From the NCBI GenBank assembly GCA_014649555.1, contig BMTG01000001.1, forward strand, positions 372,001-436,000: a stretch of DNA of 64,000 bases, in the 5' to 3' direction. The DNA comes from Streptomyces globisporus. GTDB lineage: Bacteria > Actinomycetota > Actinomycetes > Streptomycetales > Streptomycetaceae. The translations under genes and the position numbers were made by a program. Below are positions 8,689-17,429 of this stretch, in pieces (the first letter of the stretch is position 1; each line of letters opens with the position of its first letter). The notes below the pieces were generated by a model that saw only the letters and a list, made by a program, of their open reading frames with translations, searched no databases and was not told the DNA's origin.

Positions 8689-10254
8689 TCAGTAGGTGCG
8701 GCGACGAGCCCTGCGCGTGGCCACGAGGACCGTACCGCCGGCGGCCACCAGCGCTGCCGCGATGGACCCGATGATCCATTCGCCGCCCCGGGAGCCGGTG
8801 TCGGGCAGCTCACCCGGGTGGCTCGGCGCGTGCGTGGGGCGCGGCGAGTGGTGGGTGGGGGTCGGCGTCGGCTCGGTGGGGGTCGCGGTCGGGTCGCTGG
8901 GGGTCGGGGTGGGATCCGTCGGGGTGGGCGTCGGGTCCGTCGGCGTCGGCGTGGGATCCGTAGGCGTCGGGGTGGGATCCGTCGGCGTCGGGGTCGGGTC
9001 CGTCGGAGTGGGCGTCGGGTCCGTCGGGGACGGGGTCGGGTCCGTCGGGGACGGGGTCGGGTCCGTCGGCGTCGGTGTGGGGTCCGTCGGAGTGGGCGTC
9101 GGGTCCGTGGGGGTCGGCGTGGGATCCGTCGGCGTCGGGGTCGGGTCCGTCGGAGTGGGCGTGGGGTCCGTGGGCGTCGGCGTCGGTTCGGGGGCGCACG
9201 ACGGCAGGTCCCCGTCGAAGGGGTACGCGTGGATCTCCTGGCCGCCCGACTGGCCCTGCGAGGTGTGGGTGAGCGAACCCGCCGTGTAGAAGCGGCCGTT
9301 GGTGCCGCTCATGCTGAGCACCGTGGAGCTCGCCGGCTGGCCGACCAGGATGCTGCCCTCGAACTGGGCCGGGCCGGTCAGCGACAGAGCGGTGGCGTCC
9401 GGGAAGTTCCACAGCAGGTTCTCGCGGAGGCCCTCGTTGGGGAACGAGCCCATGAACGTGGCGACGCTGCGGGTGCTGCCGTACACGTTGACCAGGACGG
9501 TCGCGCCCTCGGGGATCCCGTTGAAGACGAACCCCGTGTTGCCGCCCGTCTCCGACTCCAGGTCCGCGTCCACATCGAAGATCTGGATCGCGGAGGTGCC
9601 GTCGCCGGTGAAGGTCATGAGGTCGCCGACCTGCTGCCAGGTGCCCGTCGCCTCGCGGTGCTCGTCGCCGTCGTAGGCGTAGCACTGGCTGGCCTCGGTG
9701 AGCTGCGGGCGCAGCTGGGTGTACGGGGCGGCCGCGTCCTCGTCGAAGCGCGGGGCGGTGGTGGGGTTCACCGTGCCGGTGAGGTCCCCCGCGTACGCGA
9801 CGCGGCCGGAGTGCTCACCCTCCTCGGCAAGGAGGCGCTGACCGTCGGCGATCGTGATGTCCCCGCCCGTCGTCAGATAGTCGGAGCCGTCCGGCGGCGG
9901 CACCCGCGAACCGACGCCCGCGATGCCGACGTTGTAGATCTGCGAGACCCCCTCCCGCTTGTTCATGTCGAACTCGCCGAGGGTGACGACCTTGCCCTCC
10001 GCCTCGGCGGCCGCCTCGCGGACCAGGAAGTCCCCGCCGACGAAGACGTTGATGTTGCTGTCGAAGCCGACCACCGGGCCGTTGTTGGGGTCGTTCCAGC
10101 TGGGCGGGCAGGAGCTGCCGAGGCAGGGTCCCAGTCCGCCCGGCAGCGGATCGGCACCCGCGGCCGGGGCCAGCACGCCCACCATCGCCGCGGCCGTGGC
10201 CACTGTCACTGCTGCCCGGATTGCGTTGCCGCGCCTGCGCGCCTTCTGTTCCAT
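8689..10254 (-). CDS. choice-of-anchor A family surface protein with LPDTG sorting signal
   Basis: About 521 aa from the ATG at 10254 (a TTG nine bases upstream is in frame). The layout is a basic, hydrophobic signal peptide ending A-G-A-D; a choice-of-anchor A domain with the early [15 protein letters not shown]; an extended wall-spanning tract of about 16 T-P-T-P-T-D-P units; then L-P-D-T-G, a hydrophobic helix and an R-R-A-R-R-R-T-Y tail. This is a sortase substrate covalently attached to peptidoglycan. Streptomyces class E sortases usually prefer LAxTG, so LPDTG is slightly atypical. No sortase gene is adjacent. The domain resembles adhesin or ice-binding-type surface proteins, but the ligand is unknown. 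Confidence 0.85.
   Translation of the reverse strand: MEQKARRRGNAIRAAVTVATAAAMVGVLAPAAGADPLPGGLGPCLGSSCPPSWNDPNNGPVVGFDSNINVFVGGDFLVREAAAEAEGKVVTLGEFDMNKREGVSQIYNVGIAGVGSRVPPPDGSDYLTTGGDITIADGQRLLAEEGEHSGRVAYAGDLTGTVNPTTAPRFDEDAAAPYTQLRPQLTEASQCYAYDGDEHREATGTWQQVGDLMTFTGDGTSAIQIFDVDADLESETGGNTGFVFNGIPEGATVLVNVYGSTRSVATFMGSFPNEGLRENLLWNFPDATALSLTGPAQFEGSILVGQPASSTVLSMSGTNGRFYTAGSLTHTSQGQSGGQEIHAYPFDGDLPSCAPEPTPTPTDPTPTPTDPTPTPTDPTPTPTDPTPTPTDPTPTPTDPTPSPTDPTPSPTDPTPTPTDPTPTPTDPTPTPTDPTPTPTDPTPTPTDPTPTPSDPTATPTEPTPTPTHHSPRPTHAPSHPGELPDTGSRGGEWIIGSIAAALVAAGGTVLVATRRARRRTY
8850..9190 (-). repeat. 21-bp tandem repeat tract inside the surface protein gene
   Basis: About 16 tandem 21-bp units encode T-P-T-P-T-D-P with variants [14 protein letters not shown] and T-A-T-P-T-E-P. 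Third positions vary between units while the protein repeat is kept, so the tract is under protein-level constraint. Such arrays can change length by slippage or recombination, altering how far the domain projects from the wall. Confidence 0.9.
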
Positions 10255-10402
10255 GCCGCGCAATATGCATGGTCATCACTTTATCGTTTTGTATGACACG
10301 CCGCTCTTGCCCCGTTGTGTAGGCCTATGGGTGGTTTCCTCGCGCGACACGCGCACGGGAGCGGTGAGTCCGAGCGACGGGGTGGCAGAGCGTCAGCAGC
10401 CG

Positions 10403-11401
10403 TCAGAGCGCCAGCAGCTTCGCCTCCCGTTCGGGGTCGAGGCCGACGGCCGGGCGGTCGGGGCGCTGGGGCGCCGTGCCGCCGAGCGCGCGCAGCCAGG
10501 CCCAGGTGTCCGCGACGGTCTCCTCCACCGGGCGGCAGCGCAGCCCCGCCGCGTGTGCCTTGGTGTGGTCGCCGCGGTGCATCGTGTCGTACAGCTCGCC
10601 CGGCGGCAGCCAGATCGGCAGGTCGCTCCAGGGCTCGGCACCGGCGGCCCGCAGGACCTCCGGGTCCGTCCAGCGCAGCTCGGCGTCGGAGCCGGTGGCC
10701 CGCACGCAGGCTTCCAGCAGCTCGCCCATGGTCGCGTGGCCGGGGCGGCTGACGGTGTTGTACGGGCCGTTCAGCCCGGCCGCCGCCGCGTCCAGGATCC
10801 ACTCCGCCAGGTCCCGGGCGTCGATGTACTGGAGCTGTGCGTCGGGCCGGCCGGGGGCGATCACCGGTCCTCCGCGGGCGATCCGCGACAGCCACCAGGG
10901 AAGCCGGCCGATGTTCTCCCCGGGGCCGATGATCAGCCCGGCCCGTGCCAGCAGGGCCCGGTCGCCGAAGGCGTCGAGGGCGGCCAGCTCGCCGCCGCGC
11001 TTGGCCCGGTCGTACGGTACGTCCCCGCCGTCGTCGGGCGAGGCGCCGGTGACCAGCGGGCCGTTCTCGTCGAGTCCGGGAGCGGCCGGGTAGGCGTACA
11101 CCGAGCGGCTGGAGACGTAACTGAAGTGCCCGGCCCGGCCGGACAGCAGACGGGCGGCGTCCCGGACGGCCGCCGGGGCACCGCTCCAGGTGTCGACGAC
11201 CAGGTCCCAGTCCTGCCCGCTCTCCGCCAGCGCCGCGAGCCCCCGCTCACCCGCGGTCCGGTTCCCGGTCAGCGCGCTCGCACCGGGCGGCGGCGCGTGG
11301 CGGCCGCGGTGGAACACCGTGACACCCCAGCCCCGCTCCAGCGCCGCGTCGGCGACGGCCCGCCCGACGAACTCCGTACCGCCCAGCATCAGAAGCCTCA
11401 T
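10403..11401 (-). CDS. NAD-dependent epimerase/dehydratase (extended SDR)
   Basis: 332 aa. The N-terminus M-R-L-L-M-L-G-G-T-E-F-V-G-R is a variant extended-SDR nucleotide-binding motif; S-Y-V-S-S-R-S-V-Y-A-Y supplies the catalytic Ser/Tyr region, with Y-D-R-A-K-R-G as the Y-x-x-x-K motif (about 154-160). Proteins of this type are often annotated as NAD-dependent epimerases or isoflavone-reductase-like reductases. It stands alone between two minus-strand genes, with no pathway partners, so the substrate is open. Confidence 0.8.
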   Translation of the reverse strand: MRLLMLGGTEFVGRAVADAALERGWGVTVFHRGRHAPPPGASALTGNRTAGERGLAALAESGQDWDLVVDTWSGAPAAVRDAARLLSGRAGHFSYVSSRSVYAYPAAPGLDENGPLVTGASPDDGGDVPYDRAKRGGELAALDAFGDRALLARAGLIIGPGENIGRLPWWLSRIARGGPVIAPGRPDAQLQYIDARDLAEWILDAAAAGLNGPYNTVSRPGHATMGELLEACVRATGSDAELRWTDPEVLRAAGAEPWSDLPIWLPPGELYDTMHRGDHTKAHAAGLRCRPVEETVADTWAWLRALGGTAPQRPDRPAVGLDPEREAKLLAL

Positions 11402-11522
11402 GGGACGACTCTGCCCGGCAGCAAGCGGTGGAGGAACCCGTGCACGCTGTCAGCAGAACGGGGAACCCTCCGCAGTCGGCGGACAGGCGGGTCGGCTCGC
11501 GGACCGGCGGGACCATGTGGGG

Positions 11523-12476
11523 TCAGGGCGTACGGGCCAGCGGCGAGCGGTGGCGCAGCAGCCACTCGTGGTAGCCGCTCGCCCGTCGCGCCGCGTCCCG
11601 GTAGGCGTCCTCCAACTGCGCGTACACCACCTCGATGTCGGTCCCGGGCCGGGAGACGAGGAGGAGGCGTACCGCGAGCGGGTCGCCCAGCAGCGGGCGG
11701 ATCACCATGTCGTCGCGCGGGCCCGACGTCGGCTGGCAGGGGGCGACGGCCTCGCCGAGCACGACGAGGGAGGCGGCGGTGAGGTAGTCGCCGTGCAGGA
11801 CCGGCGGGTTCAGTCCTGCGGCGCCGAGCACCCGGCGCACCCCGTCCCACTCGCCATCCACCGTCGGATCGACCATCCACGGGTCGCCCGCGAGGTCCCC
11901 GAGCTCCACCACCCGGCGGCGGGCGGCCGGGTGATCGCGGGAGAGGGAGATGAACTGCGGTTCGCGGTCCACGAGTACGCGCTGCTCCAGACCCTCCGGC
12001 AGCGTCAGCGGGCAGCCCTCCACCTCGTGCACGAAGGCGACGTCCAGGCTGCCCGCCGCGACCGAGCGCAGTAGCGCGTGGGCGGAGACGTCGACCCGCA
12101 GGGAGATGTCCGTACCGGGGAGGGCGACCCGCAGCCGGCGCAGCCAGCCGCCGATGACCCGGCTCGCGGTCGAGCCGATGCGCAGCCGGGAGCCGCGGGG
12201 CCGGGCGGCCTCGGCCTCCGCCAGCGCCGCGGCCACCAGGTCGCTCATGCCGTCGACGAGGGGCCGGGCCCGGCTCAGGACGGCCCGGCCCAGGGACGTC
12301 GGGCGGCAGCCGGTCCGTTCGCGGAGGAACAGTTCGGCGCCGAGCACGTTCTCGATCCGCCGCAGCTGGGTCGTCAGGGACGGCTGGCTCACGCCGAGGC
12401 GGCGGGCCGCCTGATGCAGACTGCCCGCGTCGGCGATGGCGCACAGCGCCTTGAGGTGTCTCACCTCCAGCTCCAT
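11523..12476 (-). CDS. snpR: LysR-type regulator of snapalysin (SnpR/MprR)
   Basis: 317 aa. The LysR-type helix-turn-helix is at residues about 19-50 (A-A-R-R-L-G-V-S-Q-P-S-L), followed by an effector-binding domain. It is transcribed away from the snapalysin gene, the arrangement seen for snpR/snpA (also mprR/mprA) in other Streptomyces, where this regulator activates the protease. A palindrome fitting the T-N11-A LysR box lies between the two genes. The identity rests on context plus family; the effector is unknown. Confidence 0.87.
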   Translation of the reverse strand: MELEVRHLKALCAIADAGSLHQAARRLGVSQPSLTTQLRRIENVLGAELFLRERTGCRPTSLGRAVLSRARPLVDGMSDLVAAALAEAEAARPRGSRLRIGSTASRVIGGWLRRLRVALPGTDISLRVDVSAHALLRSVAAGSLDVAFVHEVEGCPLTLPEGLEQRVLVDREPQFISLSRDHPAARRRVVELGDLAGDPWMVDPTVDGEWDGVRRVLGAAGLNPPVLHGDYLTAASLVVLGEAVAPCQPTSGPRDDMVIRPLLGDPLAVRLLLVSRPGTDIEVVYAQLEDAYRDAARRASGYHEWLLRHRSPLARTP

Positions 12477-12643
12477 GCAGCGGAGACTATGACCGCCGTC
12501 CGCCGCACACCAGACGTCGCAACCCCACCAAACAGCCGCAATTCAGGGAGTGTTGGGACCGGAGACCTGTGGCGATGCCGTGTTGATGACGTGGGCATGG
12601 CATGACGGTGAGCGGCTGACGTGCGCAAAGAGAAGGGACCGGG

Positions 12644-12668
12644 CGGCGATAGGGCGGTGCTATCGCCG
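12644..12668. promoter_or_regulatory. candidate LysR (SnpR) operator
   Basis: The perfect inverted repeat CGGCGATAG-N7-CTATCGCCG has 9-bp arms. Its centre TAG-N7-CTA fits the T-N11-A LysR box. It is 125 bases before snpA and 168 before snpR, suited to activating snpA and autoregulating snpR. The rest of the 316-base intergenic region holds two shorter inverted repeats near the snpA start (TGTCCG-N5-CGGACA at 12731-12747 and CCCAC-N3-GTGGG next to it). Confidence 0.65.
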
Positions 12669-12792
12669 TTCGGCATCATCCCCGGCTGCTGTGCGCTGCA
12701 CCACACTCTTCCCCGTACCACCCCACGTCTTGTCCGTTCAGCGGACACCCCCACGGCGTGGGTTCGTTCGGACAGGTAGGAGAAATCCCCCC

Positions 12793-13449
12793 ATGAGACA
12801 CCTCAAGAACGCCGTCGCCACCGCCGCCGCCGGCCTCGGTCTCGTCGCCGCGCTGGGCACCGCACCGGTCGCTGTCGCCGCTCCGGCCCCTGCCGCCCCT
12901 TCCGCCTCCTCCACCATCGCCGCGTACAACGGCTCCGGCGAGAACGCCGCCGCCAACCGCGCCTTCCTCGACGCGGTCATGAAGTCCGTCGCCGAGAAGC
13001 GCGCGGCCAACCCGGGCATCAAGGCCGTCACGGTCACCTACGACGCCTCCGGCGCGCCGTCCTTCCGCAGCCAGATAGCCAACAGCACACAGATCTGGAA
13101 CAGCTCGGTCTCCAACGTCCAGCTCCAGGAGGGCTCCGGCGCGGACTTCACGTACCGCGAGGGCAACGACCCGCGCGGCTCCTACGCGAGCACCGACGGC
13201 CACGGCCGCGGGTACATCTTCCTGGACTACGCCCAGAACCAGCAGTACGACTCGACCCGCGTCACCACGCACGAGACCGGGCATGTGCTCGGCCTGCCGG
13301 ACAACTACTCCGGTCCGTGCAGCGAGTTGATGTCCGGCGGCGGCCCCGGCCCGTCCTGCACCAACGCGCAGCCGGACGCCAACGAGCGGGCCCGGGTCAA
13401 CCAGCTGTGGCAGAACGGCCTGGCCTCGCTCGCCCGTTCCGCTTCCTGA
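12793..13449 (+). CDS. snpA: snapalysin, small neutral metalloprotease (M7)
   Basis: 218 aa preproprotein. A signal peptide (about 1-36, ending A-V-A-A-P) and short propeptide precede the catalytic domain. The zinc site [11 protein letters not shown] fits the M7 HExxHxxGxxD signature, with Asp rather than His as third ligand; the C-terminal P-C-S-E-L-M-S-G-G region contains the Met-turn and a Cys that can pair with the later C-T-N. It is a secreted milk-hydrolysing endopeptidase preferring aromatic P1' residues (family knowledge). GGTAGGAGA precedes the ATG. Expression is probably activated by the divergent SnpR. Confidence 0.95.
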   Translation: MRHLKNAVATAAAGLGLVAALGTAPVAVAAPAPAAPSASSTIAAYNGSGENAAANRAFLDAVMKSVAEKRAANPGIKAVTVTYDASGAPSFRSQIANSTQIWNSSVSNVQLQEGSGADFTYREGNDPRGSYASTDGHGRGYIFLDYAQNQQYDSTRVTTHETGHVLGLPDNYSGPCSELMSGGGPGPSCTNAQPDANERARVNQLWQNGLASLARSAS

Positions 13450-13481
13450 CGCCGTCACGTTCCTGACGTCATCGCGCTCGT

Positions 13482-13512
13482 CCGGCCGGTCCCGTGTCCC
13501 GGGACCGGCCGG
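13482..13512 (+). terminator. hairpin terminator after snpA
   Basis: A perfect 12-bp GC-rich stem (CCGGCCGGTCCC and its complement) with a 7-base loop lies 32 bases after the snpA stop. There is no T-run, as is usual in Streptomyces. Confidence 0.75.
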
Positions 13513-13527
13513 CACCCCCCACACGAC

Positions 13528-13559
13528 AGAGGACCGTTCCGCTTCCGGAACGGTCCTCT
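13528..13559. terminator. bidirectional terminator between snpA and the GntR gene
   Basis: A 14-bp perfect stem with the 4-base loop CTTC is followed by TT on the plus strand. It lies between two convergent genes and can serve both. Confidence 0.8.
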
Positions 13560-13583
13560 TCGCGGGCCCGACGCCTCCCCCTG

Positions 13584-13940
13584 TCAGGCGTCGAGTTCGT
13601 TACGGACGAGGGTCAGCAGTTCGTCCTCGGTCATGCCCAGGTCCCGGGCGTCCGCGACCGCTTCGCGCACCCTCTCCAGCAGCCGGGCACGCTGCGGCGA
13701 GGCGCCCGCGGTGATCGCCGCGCCCCGTCCGCGGCGCAGTTCGATGAGCCCTTCCTCGCGCAGTCGTTGGTAGCCGCGCAGGACGGTGTGGACGTTGACG
13801 CCGAGGGATTCGGCGAGCGCCCGGGCGGCGGGCAGCCGCTCACCCGGGGCGACGGCGCCCTCGGCGACCGCACGCCGGACCGAGGCGGCGATCTGGTCCC
13901 CGAGCGGCACGGTGGAGGTCGGATCGACCCGGAAGAGCAT
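13584..13940 (-). CDS. GntR-family regulator, YtrA subfamily
   Basis: 118 aa, the short length of the YtrA group. The winged helix is N-terminal (P-L-G-D-Q-I-A-A-S-V-R-R-A; L-A-E-S-L-G-V-N-V-H-T-V-L-R-G-Y), followed by a short dimerisation helix pair instead of a ligand-binding domain. It is two bases downstream of the DUF1648 membrane protein gene, so it probably autoregulates that operon. YtrA-type repressors often respond to envelope stress or antibiotics (family knowledge). Confidence 0.88.
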   Translation of the reverse strand: MLFRVDPTSTVPLGDQIAASVRRAVAEGAVAPGERLPAARALAESLGVNVHTVLRGYQRLREEGLIELRRGRGAAITAGASPQRARLLERVREAVADARDLGMTEDELLTLVRNELDA

Positions 13941-13942
13941 GG

Positions 13943-14911
13943 TCAGCGCCCCGCCCGCTGCCGGTCGAGCAGTGTGTTGAGCAGCGCGGCGCCGGTGGCC
14001 GAGTCACCGACGGTGACGGCGAACTCGCGGCCGCTCGTCAGGCTGACGACGATGGCCTCGCCCGAGCGGGTGATGACGCCGCTGCGCTCGGGGCGGATGC
14101 GATAGCCCCAGCCGCCGTACTCCGCGAGGGCGTTGACCGGGCGGCTGCCCGCGGCCTCCATCCGCTCCAGCGGCACCCGCACCCGTGGCCGGGGCAGCAG
14201 ACCGGAGACGGTGAGGCCTCGCCGGTCCACGGTGACGTGGGGGCGGCAGAAGGTGCCCATCACCAGGGCGAGCAGGATCAGCGGCACCCCGATGTACCAG
14301 TTCTGCTCCCGGCCGACGGTGACACCGGCCGCCATCAGCACCAGCACGGCGACGGGTGCCCACCAGGCGCCGATGCCGCGCCCCCAGGCGGCCATCTCGC
14401 CGTCGGCGAGGACGATCCTCTCCCGGGTCGCCGGGTCCGGGTCGCGGGGGTCGTCGGGCACAGGGACCAGTCGGGACAGCAGCAGCCCGACGGCTCCGGC
14501 GAGGGCGGCCGCCCCGAGGGCCACCGCGATGTGCCAGAGCGGGAACCCGTCCGGCGAACCGCCGTCGGGGACGTCCACGTTGACGAACAGGACGGCGATC
14601 AGCAGATAGCCGAGGAACGCGGCCACGGCGAAGCCTCCGCCGATGAACCAGCGGTGGGCGCGGCCGTGGATCCTGCCTTTGACCGCGATGAACGCCCACA
14701 GCGCGCCGAGCACGAGCAGCGAGGGGAGCGTGTAGAGCAGATAGGAGCTGAAGCTCGTGTATCCGTTGGCGGATCCGCCGGCGTCGAAGTGGACGGCCAG
14801 CCGGTCGGGCAGGCGGTCCTTGATGCCGGCGTAGAGCGTGAGGTCGATGAGGAGTGCGAGCACAAAGGGCAGGGCGGCGAGAGTGACGCGGCCAAGGTTC
14901 TTGCTTGTCAT
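13943..14911 (-). CDS. DUF1648 domain integral membrane protein
   Basis: 322 aa. The N-terminus has a membrane helix followed by L-P-D-R-L-A-V-H-F-D-A-G-G-S-A-N-G-Y, the DUF1648 signature. Five to six further hydrophobic segments follow, then a C-terminal soluble region of about 90 residues. It is operonic with a YtrA-type GntR regulator, a pairing found in many actinobacteria. Function unknown. Confidence 0.85.
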   Translation of the reverse strand: MTSKNLGRVTLAALPFVLALLIDLTLYAGIKDRLPDRLAVHFDAGGSANGYTSFSSYLLYTLPSLLVLGALWAFIAVKGRIHGRAHRWFIGGGFAVAAFLGYLLIAVLFVNVDVPDGGSPDGFPLWHIAVALGAAALAGAVGLLLSRLVPVPDDPRDPDPATRERIVLADGEMAAWGRGIGAWWAPVAVLVLMAAGVTVGREQNWYIGVPLILLALVMGTFCRPHVTVDRRGLTVSGLLPRPRVRVPLERMEAAGSRPVNALAEYGGWGYRIRPERSGVITRSGEAIVVSLTSGREFAVTVGDSATGAALLNTLLDRQRAGR

Positions 14912-14923
14912 GGAAAACCTCCG

Positions 14924-14946
14924 TTGTTTGCATGCTAGTAGAACAA
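14924..14946 (-). promoter_or_regulatory. possible GntR operator/promoter upstream of the DUF1648 operon
   Basis: Short AT-rich segment with 5-bp inverted arms TTGTT...AACAA around a CTAG core, 13 bases before the DUF1648 start. It is the only AT-rich patch in this gap, so a promoter with overlapping autoregulator site is plausible but weakly supported. Confidence 0.35.
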
Positions 14947-14982
14947 TGTGGCGGAGGCAACAGGTGAAGGCAGCGGGGGACG

Positions 14983-15023
14983 CGCGTCCGCCCCGTACCG
15001 GGATGCGGTACGGGGCGGACGCG
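14983..15023. terminator. strong hairpin between convergent/tandem transcripts
   Basis: A perfect 18-bp stem (CGCGTCCGCCCCGTACCG and complement) with a 5-base loop lies 71 bases downstream of the stop of the 149-aa gene. It separates that transcript from the DUF1648 operon promoter. Confidence 0.8.
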
Positions 15024-15093
15024 AACGGTTCGTCGTTGGCGGGAGGTTGAGGGAATTGAGGGAGGTTGCCGGTGGCGGCAGGACGGCTTCGGG

Positions 15094-15543
15094 TCAGGCG
15101 GCTCCGGGCCAGGCGGCCAGGGTCTGGACATGGACGTCGTCCGGAAGGGCCCGCTCCACGGCGGCCAGGGCCGCGGCGAAGTCACGCTCGGCGCGGGCCG
15201 ATTCGTACACCGCGCCGTCCAAGTGGAGGGCGAGATGGAGATCCGGGTCGGCTCGGCGCAGGGAGAGCAGGCACGTGAGTGTGGCCTGGCGGAGCGTTCC
15301 CGCGACGAGGACGGGCAGCGGCCGGTCCCACTCCAGGACGCAGTCGGTGAGCGCGCCGTCCCTGAGGCCGAACGTCCCGTCCTCCGGCGGGGCGCCCGCG
15401 ACGGGCCTCAGGCCGTCGAAGCTCTCGCCCTCGAAGTCGGCCCCTCTGATCCGGAGCCGGATCCGCTGTCCGTCCGTGGTGAGAACGGCCGCGTCGGAAC
15501 CCTTGTTGTCCCGGTACCAGCCGGCCCACGACTCATCTGTCAT
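15094..15543 (-). CDS. hypothetical protein, DUF6304-like
   Basis: 149 aa, no signal peptide or membrane helix. The N-terminal W-A-G-W-Y-R-D-N-K-G and R-I-R-G-A-D-F-E-G-E-S-F-D-G-L-R-P resemble the opening of DUF6304 proteins as I remember them, but this protein lacks their longer Cys/aromatic C-terminal part, so it may be a truncated relative. Codon use is ordinary for the window. It is followed by a strong terminator hairpin. No function assignable. Confidence 0.6.
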   Translation of the reverse strand: MTDESWAGWYRDNKGSDAAVLTTDGQRIRLRIRGADFEGESFDGLRPVAGAPPEDGTFGLRDGALTDCVLEWDRPLPVLVAGTLRQATLTCLLSLRRADPDLHLALHLDGAVYESARAERDFAAALAAVERALPDDVHVQTLAAWPGAA

Positions 15544-15610
15544 GAGCAGGGACTGTAGCCCCCGCCTCGGACATCTGCCGTACCGCCCTCCGCGGTGAAC
15601 CGACGGGGCG

Positions 15611-16207
15611 TCAACGCGTCCGGGGTTCCCGCCACATGGGGTACATCGGCGGCCCGTCCGGCAGGTCGACCGCGCGGCCGAGGAAGCGGAATCCGAGCCG
15701 CTCGTACAGCACCCGGCTCCGGGCGCTGCTGGCCTCCAGATAGGCCGGCAGGCCCTCCCGGTCGCAGCGCTCCAGCTCCGCTCCGATCAGCTCCGCCCCG
15801 ATGCCTTCTCCCTGGCGATCGGGGCGGACGCCGATCATCAGCAGATAGGCGTGTGCACGGTCGTGCGGGTGGATCGCCCCGGTGAGCCTGCCCACCAGTT
15901 CGCAGCGCTCGTTGCCGGGGTCGGCGGTCTCCCGCATCAGCGCGGGCGTGGGGTCCTCCTCCTCGGGGGCCCCGGCGGGCACCTGCAGCCAGAGGGCCAC
16001 CGCCGCCTCGTCCTCGGCGATGTCGATACGCCCCTCGGCCAGGGCGACGTCGACGAAGACGCCGAGGAACCTGCCGTGCACCGCGCGCCGGTGGGCCTCG
16101 TCGGGGAAAACCCAGCTGCTGACCGGGTCGTCGTGGAAAGCCTCCCCCATGACCGAGACGACGAGTTCCCGGTCGCGCTGCTCCGCCTGCTGGATCCGTA
16201 TACCCAT
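15611..16207 (-). CDS. GNAT-family N-acetyltransferase
   Basis: 198 aa. The GNAT core is visible: L-L-M-I-G-V-R-P-D-R-Q-G-E-G-I-G (acetyl-CoA pyrophosphate loop, Q-x-x-G-x-G) at about 128-143 and the A-R-S-R-V-L-Y-E-R-L-G-F motif near 163-174. The N-terminal half has the F-H-D-D-P-V-S-S-W-V-F-P variant seen in actinobacterial GNATs of unknown substrate. It is co-directional with the polyprenyl synthase and encapsulin genes 87 bases upstream, so it could be a distal member of that transcript. Confidence 0.82.
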   Translation of the reverse strand: MGIRIQQAEQRDRELVVSVMGEAFHDDPVSSWVFPDEAHRRAVHGRFLGVFVDVALAEGRIDIAEDEAAVALWLQVPAGAPEEEDPTPALMRETADPGNERCELVGRLTGAIHPHDRAHAYLLMIGVRPDRQGEGIGAELIGAELERCDREGLPAYLEASSARSRVLYERLGFRFLGRAVDLPDGPPMYPMWREPRTR

Positions 16208-16294
16208 GACGGGCTGCCGCCTCTCTGCTGCCTTCCTTCAACCAACCTCCGGAATACTAGAGTTGACAGGATGCCGTCGGTCACCGGAGGTGGG

Positions 16295-17344
16295 TCAGCT
16301 GGTCCGGCGGGTGACGAATTCGGCCAGTGCCAGCAGGTCGCCCGCCGCGCTCGGGTCAGGGACCGCCCGGGAGAGGTGGTGGACCGCGCGGGCCATCCGG
16401 TCGGCCGCGCAGACCTGGGCCCAGTCCCGCCCGCCGGCCCGGTCCACCGCGTCGGCCGCCCTGCTCACCTCGGCGGCGGTGTTCATGGGCCCCCGGTAGA
16501 GCGCGGCGAGCTCGGCGGCGGCCGGGGTGCCCGAGGTGAGGGCGGCGACCACGGGCAGGGACTTCTTGTGGGCGGCCAGGTCGGCCCCGACGGGCTTGCC
16601 GGTGCGGTCGGGGTCGCCCCAGATGCCGATCAGGTCGTCGATGAGCTGGAACGAGAGTCCGGCCTCCCGTCCGAACCCGTCCATCGCGCGGACGGCCCGG
16701 TCCTCCGCCCCGGCGTAGAGGGCGCCGAGCGCGCAGGCGCAGCCGAGCAGGGCGCCGGTCTTGGCGGTCGCCATGGCGAGGCATTCGTCGAGGGTGATCT
16801 CGTCGGGGCCGCGCTCCTCGAAGGCGCAGTCCGCCTGCTGGCCCGCGCACAGCTCGATGACGCAGGTGGAGAGCCGGGCGGCGGCGGGCGCCGCGGCCGG
16901 ATGCGCGTCCTCGGCCAGCAGCCGCTGGGCGAGGGCGAGCATGGCGTCTCCGGTGATGATGGCGTCCGGGATGCCGAAGACCGCCCAGGCGGTGGGCCGG
17001 TGCCTGCGGGTGGTGTCCTCGTCGATGACGTCGTCGTGGAGCAGGGTGAAGTTGTGGGCGAGTTCGACGGCGACGGCGGCCCGGACGGCGCGTTCCGGAT
17101 CGCCGCCCAGCGCGCGGGCGGCGGCCAGCACGAGAGCCGGCCTGATGGCCTTTCCTGCCTGGCCGGCGGCTGGGGTTCCGTCGGCGTTCTGCCAGCCGAA
17201 GTGGTACATCGCGATCCGGCGTATGCCGCCGGGCAACGACTCCACGGCCGATCGCAGGTGCGGGTCGACGACGGCGCGGGTGCGCTCCAGGAGCGCCGCG
17301 GCCTCGTGCCCTTCCGTCGCTGCGTCCGTACTGGTCATGGTCAC
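16295..17344 (-). CDS. polyprenyl diphosphate synthase, probable encapsulin cargo
   Basis: 349 aa from the GTG at 17344, which has GGGAG six bases upstream (TTG 17350 and ATG 17338 are alternatives). The first Asp-rich motif D-D-V-I-D is at about residues 104-108 and followed by R-R. The second is D-D-L-I-G-I-W-G-D, where the DDxxD final Asp is replaced by Gly, a form common among actinobacterial polyprenyl synthases. K-P-V-G-A-D-L and H-K-K-S are also present. It should condense isopentenyl diphosphate with an allylic diphosphate; chain length is not predictable. The adjoining shell gene suggests encapsulation. The N-terminal extension before the helical core is only about 15-20 residues, so any cargo signal is short or elsewhere. 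Confidence 0.88.
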   Translation of the reverse strand: MTMTSTDAATEGHEAAALLERTRAVVDPHLRSAVESLPGGIRRIAMYHFGWQNADGTPAAGQAGKAIRPALVLAAARALGGDPERAVRAAVAVELAHNFTLLHDDVIDEDTTRRHRPTAWAVFGIPDAIITGDAMLALAQRLLAEDAHPAAAPAAARLSTCVIELCAGQQADCAFEERGPDEITLDECLAMATAKTGALLGCACALGALYAGAEDRAVRAMDGFGREAGLSFQLIDDLIGIWGDPDRTGKPVGADLAAHKKSLPVVAALTSGTPAAAELAALYRGPMNTAAEVSRAADAVDRAGGRDWAQVCAADRMARAVHHLSRAVPDPSAAGDLLALAEFVTRRTS

Positions 17345-17378
17345 GGTCAACTCCCTGGGGCGAGGCGGTGGGTGCGGA

Positions 17379-17418
17379 CCCGGGGGTCCGGGCGGCCGCT
17401 GCCGCCCGGACCCCCGGG
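17379..17418 (-). terminator. 18-bp hairpin between encapsulin and polyprenyl synthase genes
   Basis: A perfect 18-bp GC stem with the 4-base loop CGCT fills the 85-base gap between the two genes. No T-run follows and the next gene has its own ribosome site, so it could act as an attenuator or mRNA 3'-end protector giving more shell than enzyme, rather than as a full terminator. Confidence 0.7.
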
Positions 17419-17429
17419 GTGACTCGGGC

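Noticed and set aside
8850-9190. CRISPR-like regular array
   Set aside because: The 21-bp units are tandem without unique spacers and encode a continuous Thr/Pro protein repeat.
8326-10296. Long Arg/Gly/Val-rich plus-strand frame across the surface protein gene
   Set aside because: It is the antisense shadow of the repeat tract and GC-rich codons; no domain or ribosome site, and the minus-strand protein has a signal peptide and sorting signal.
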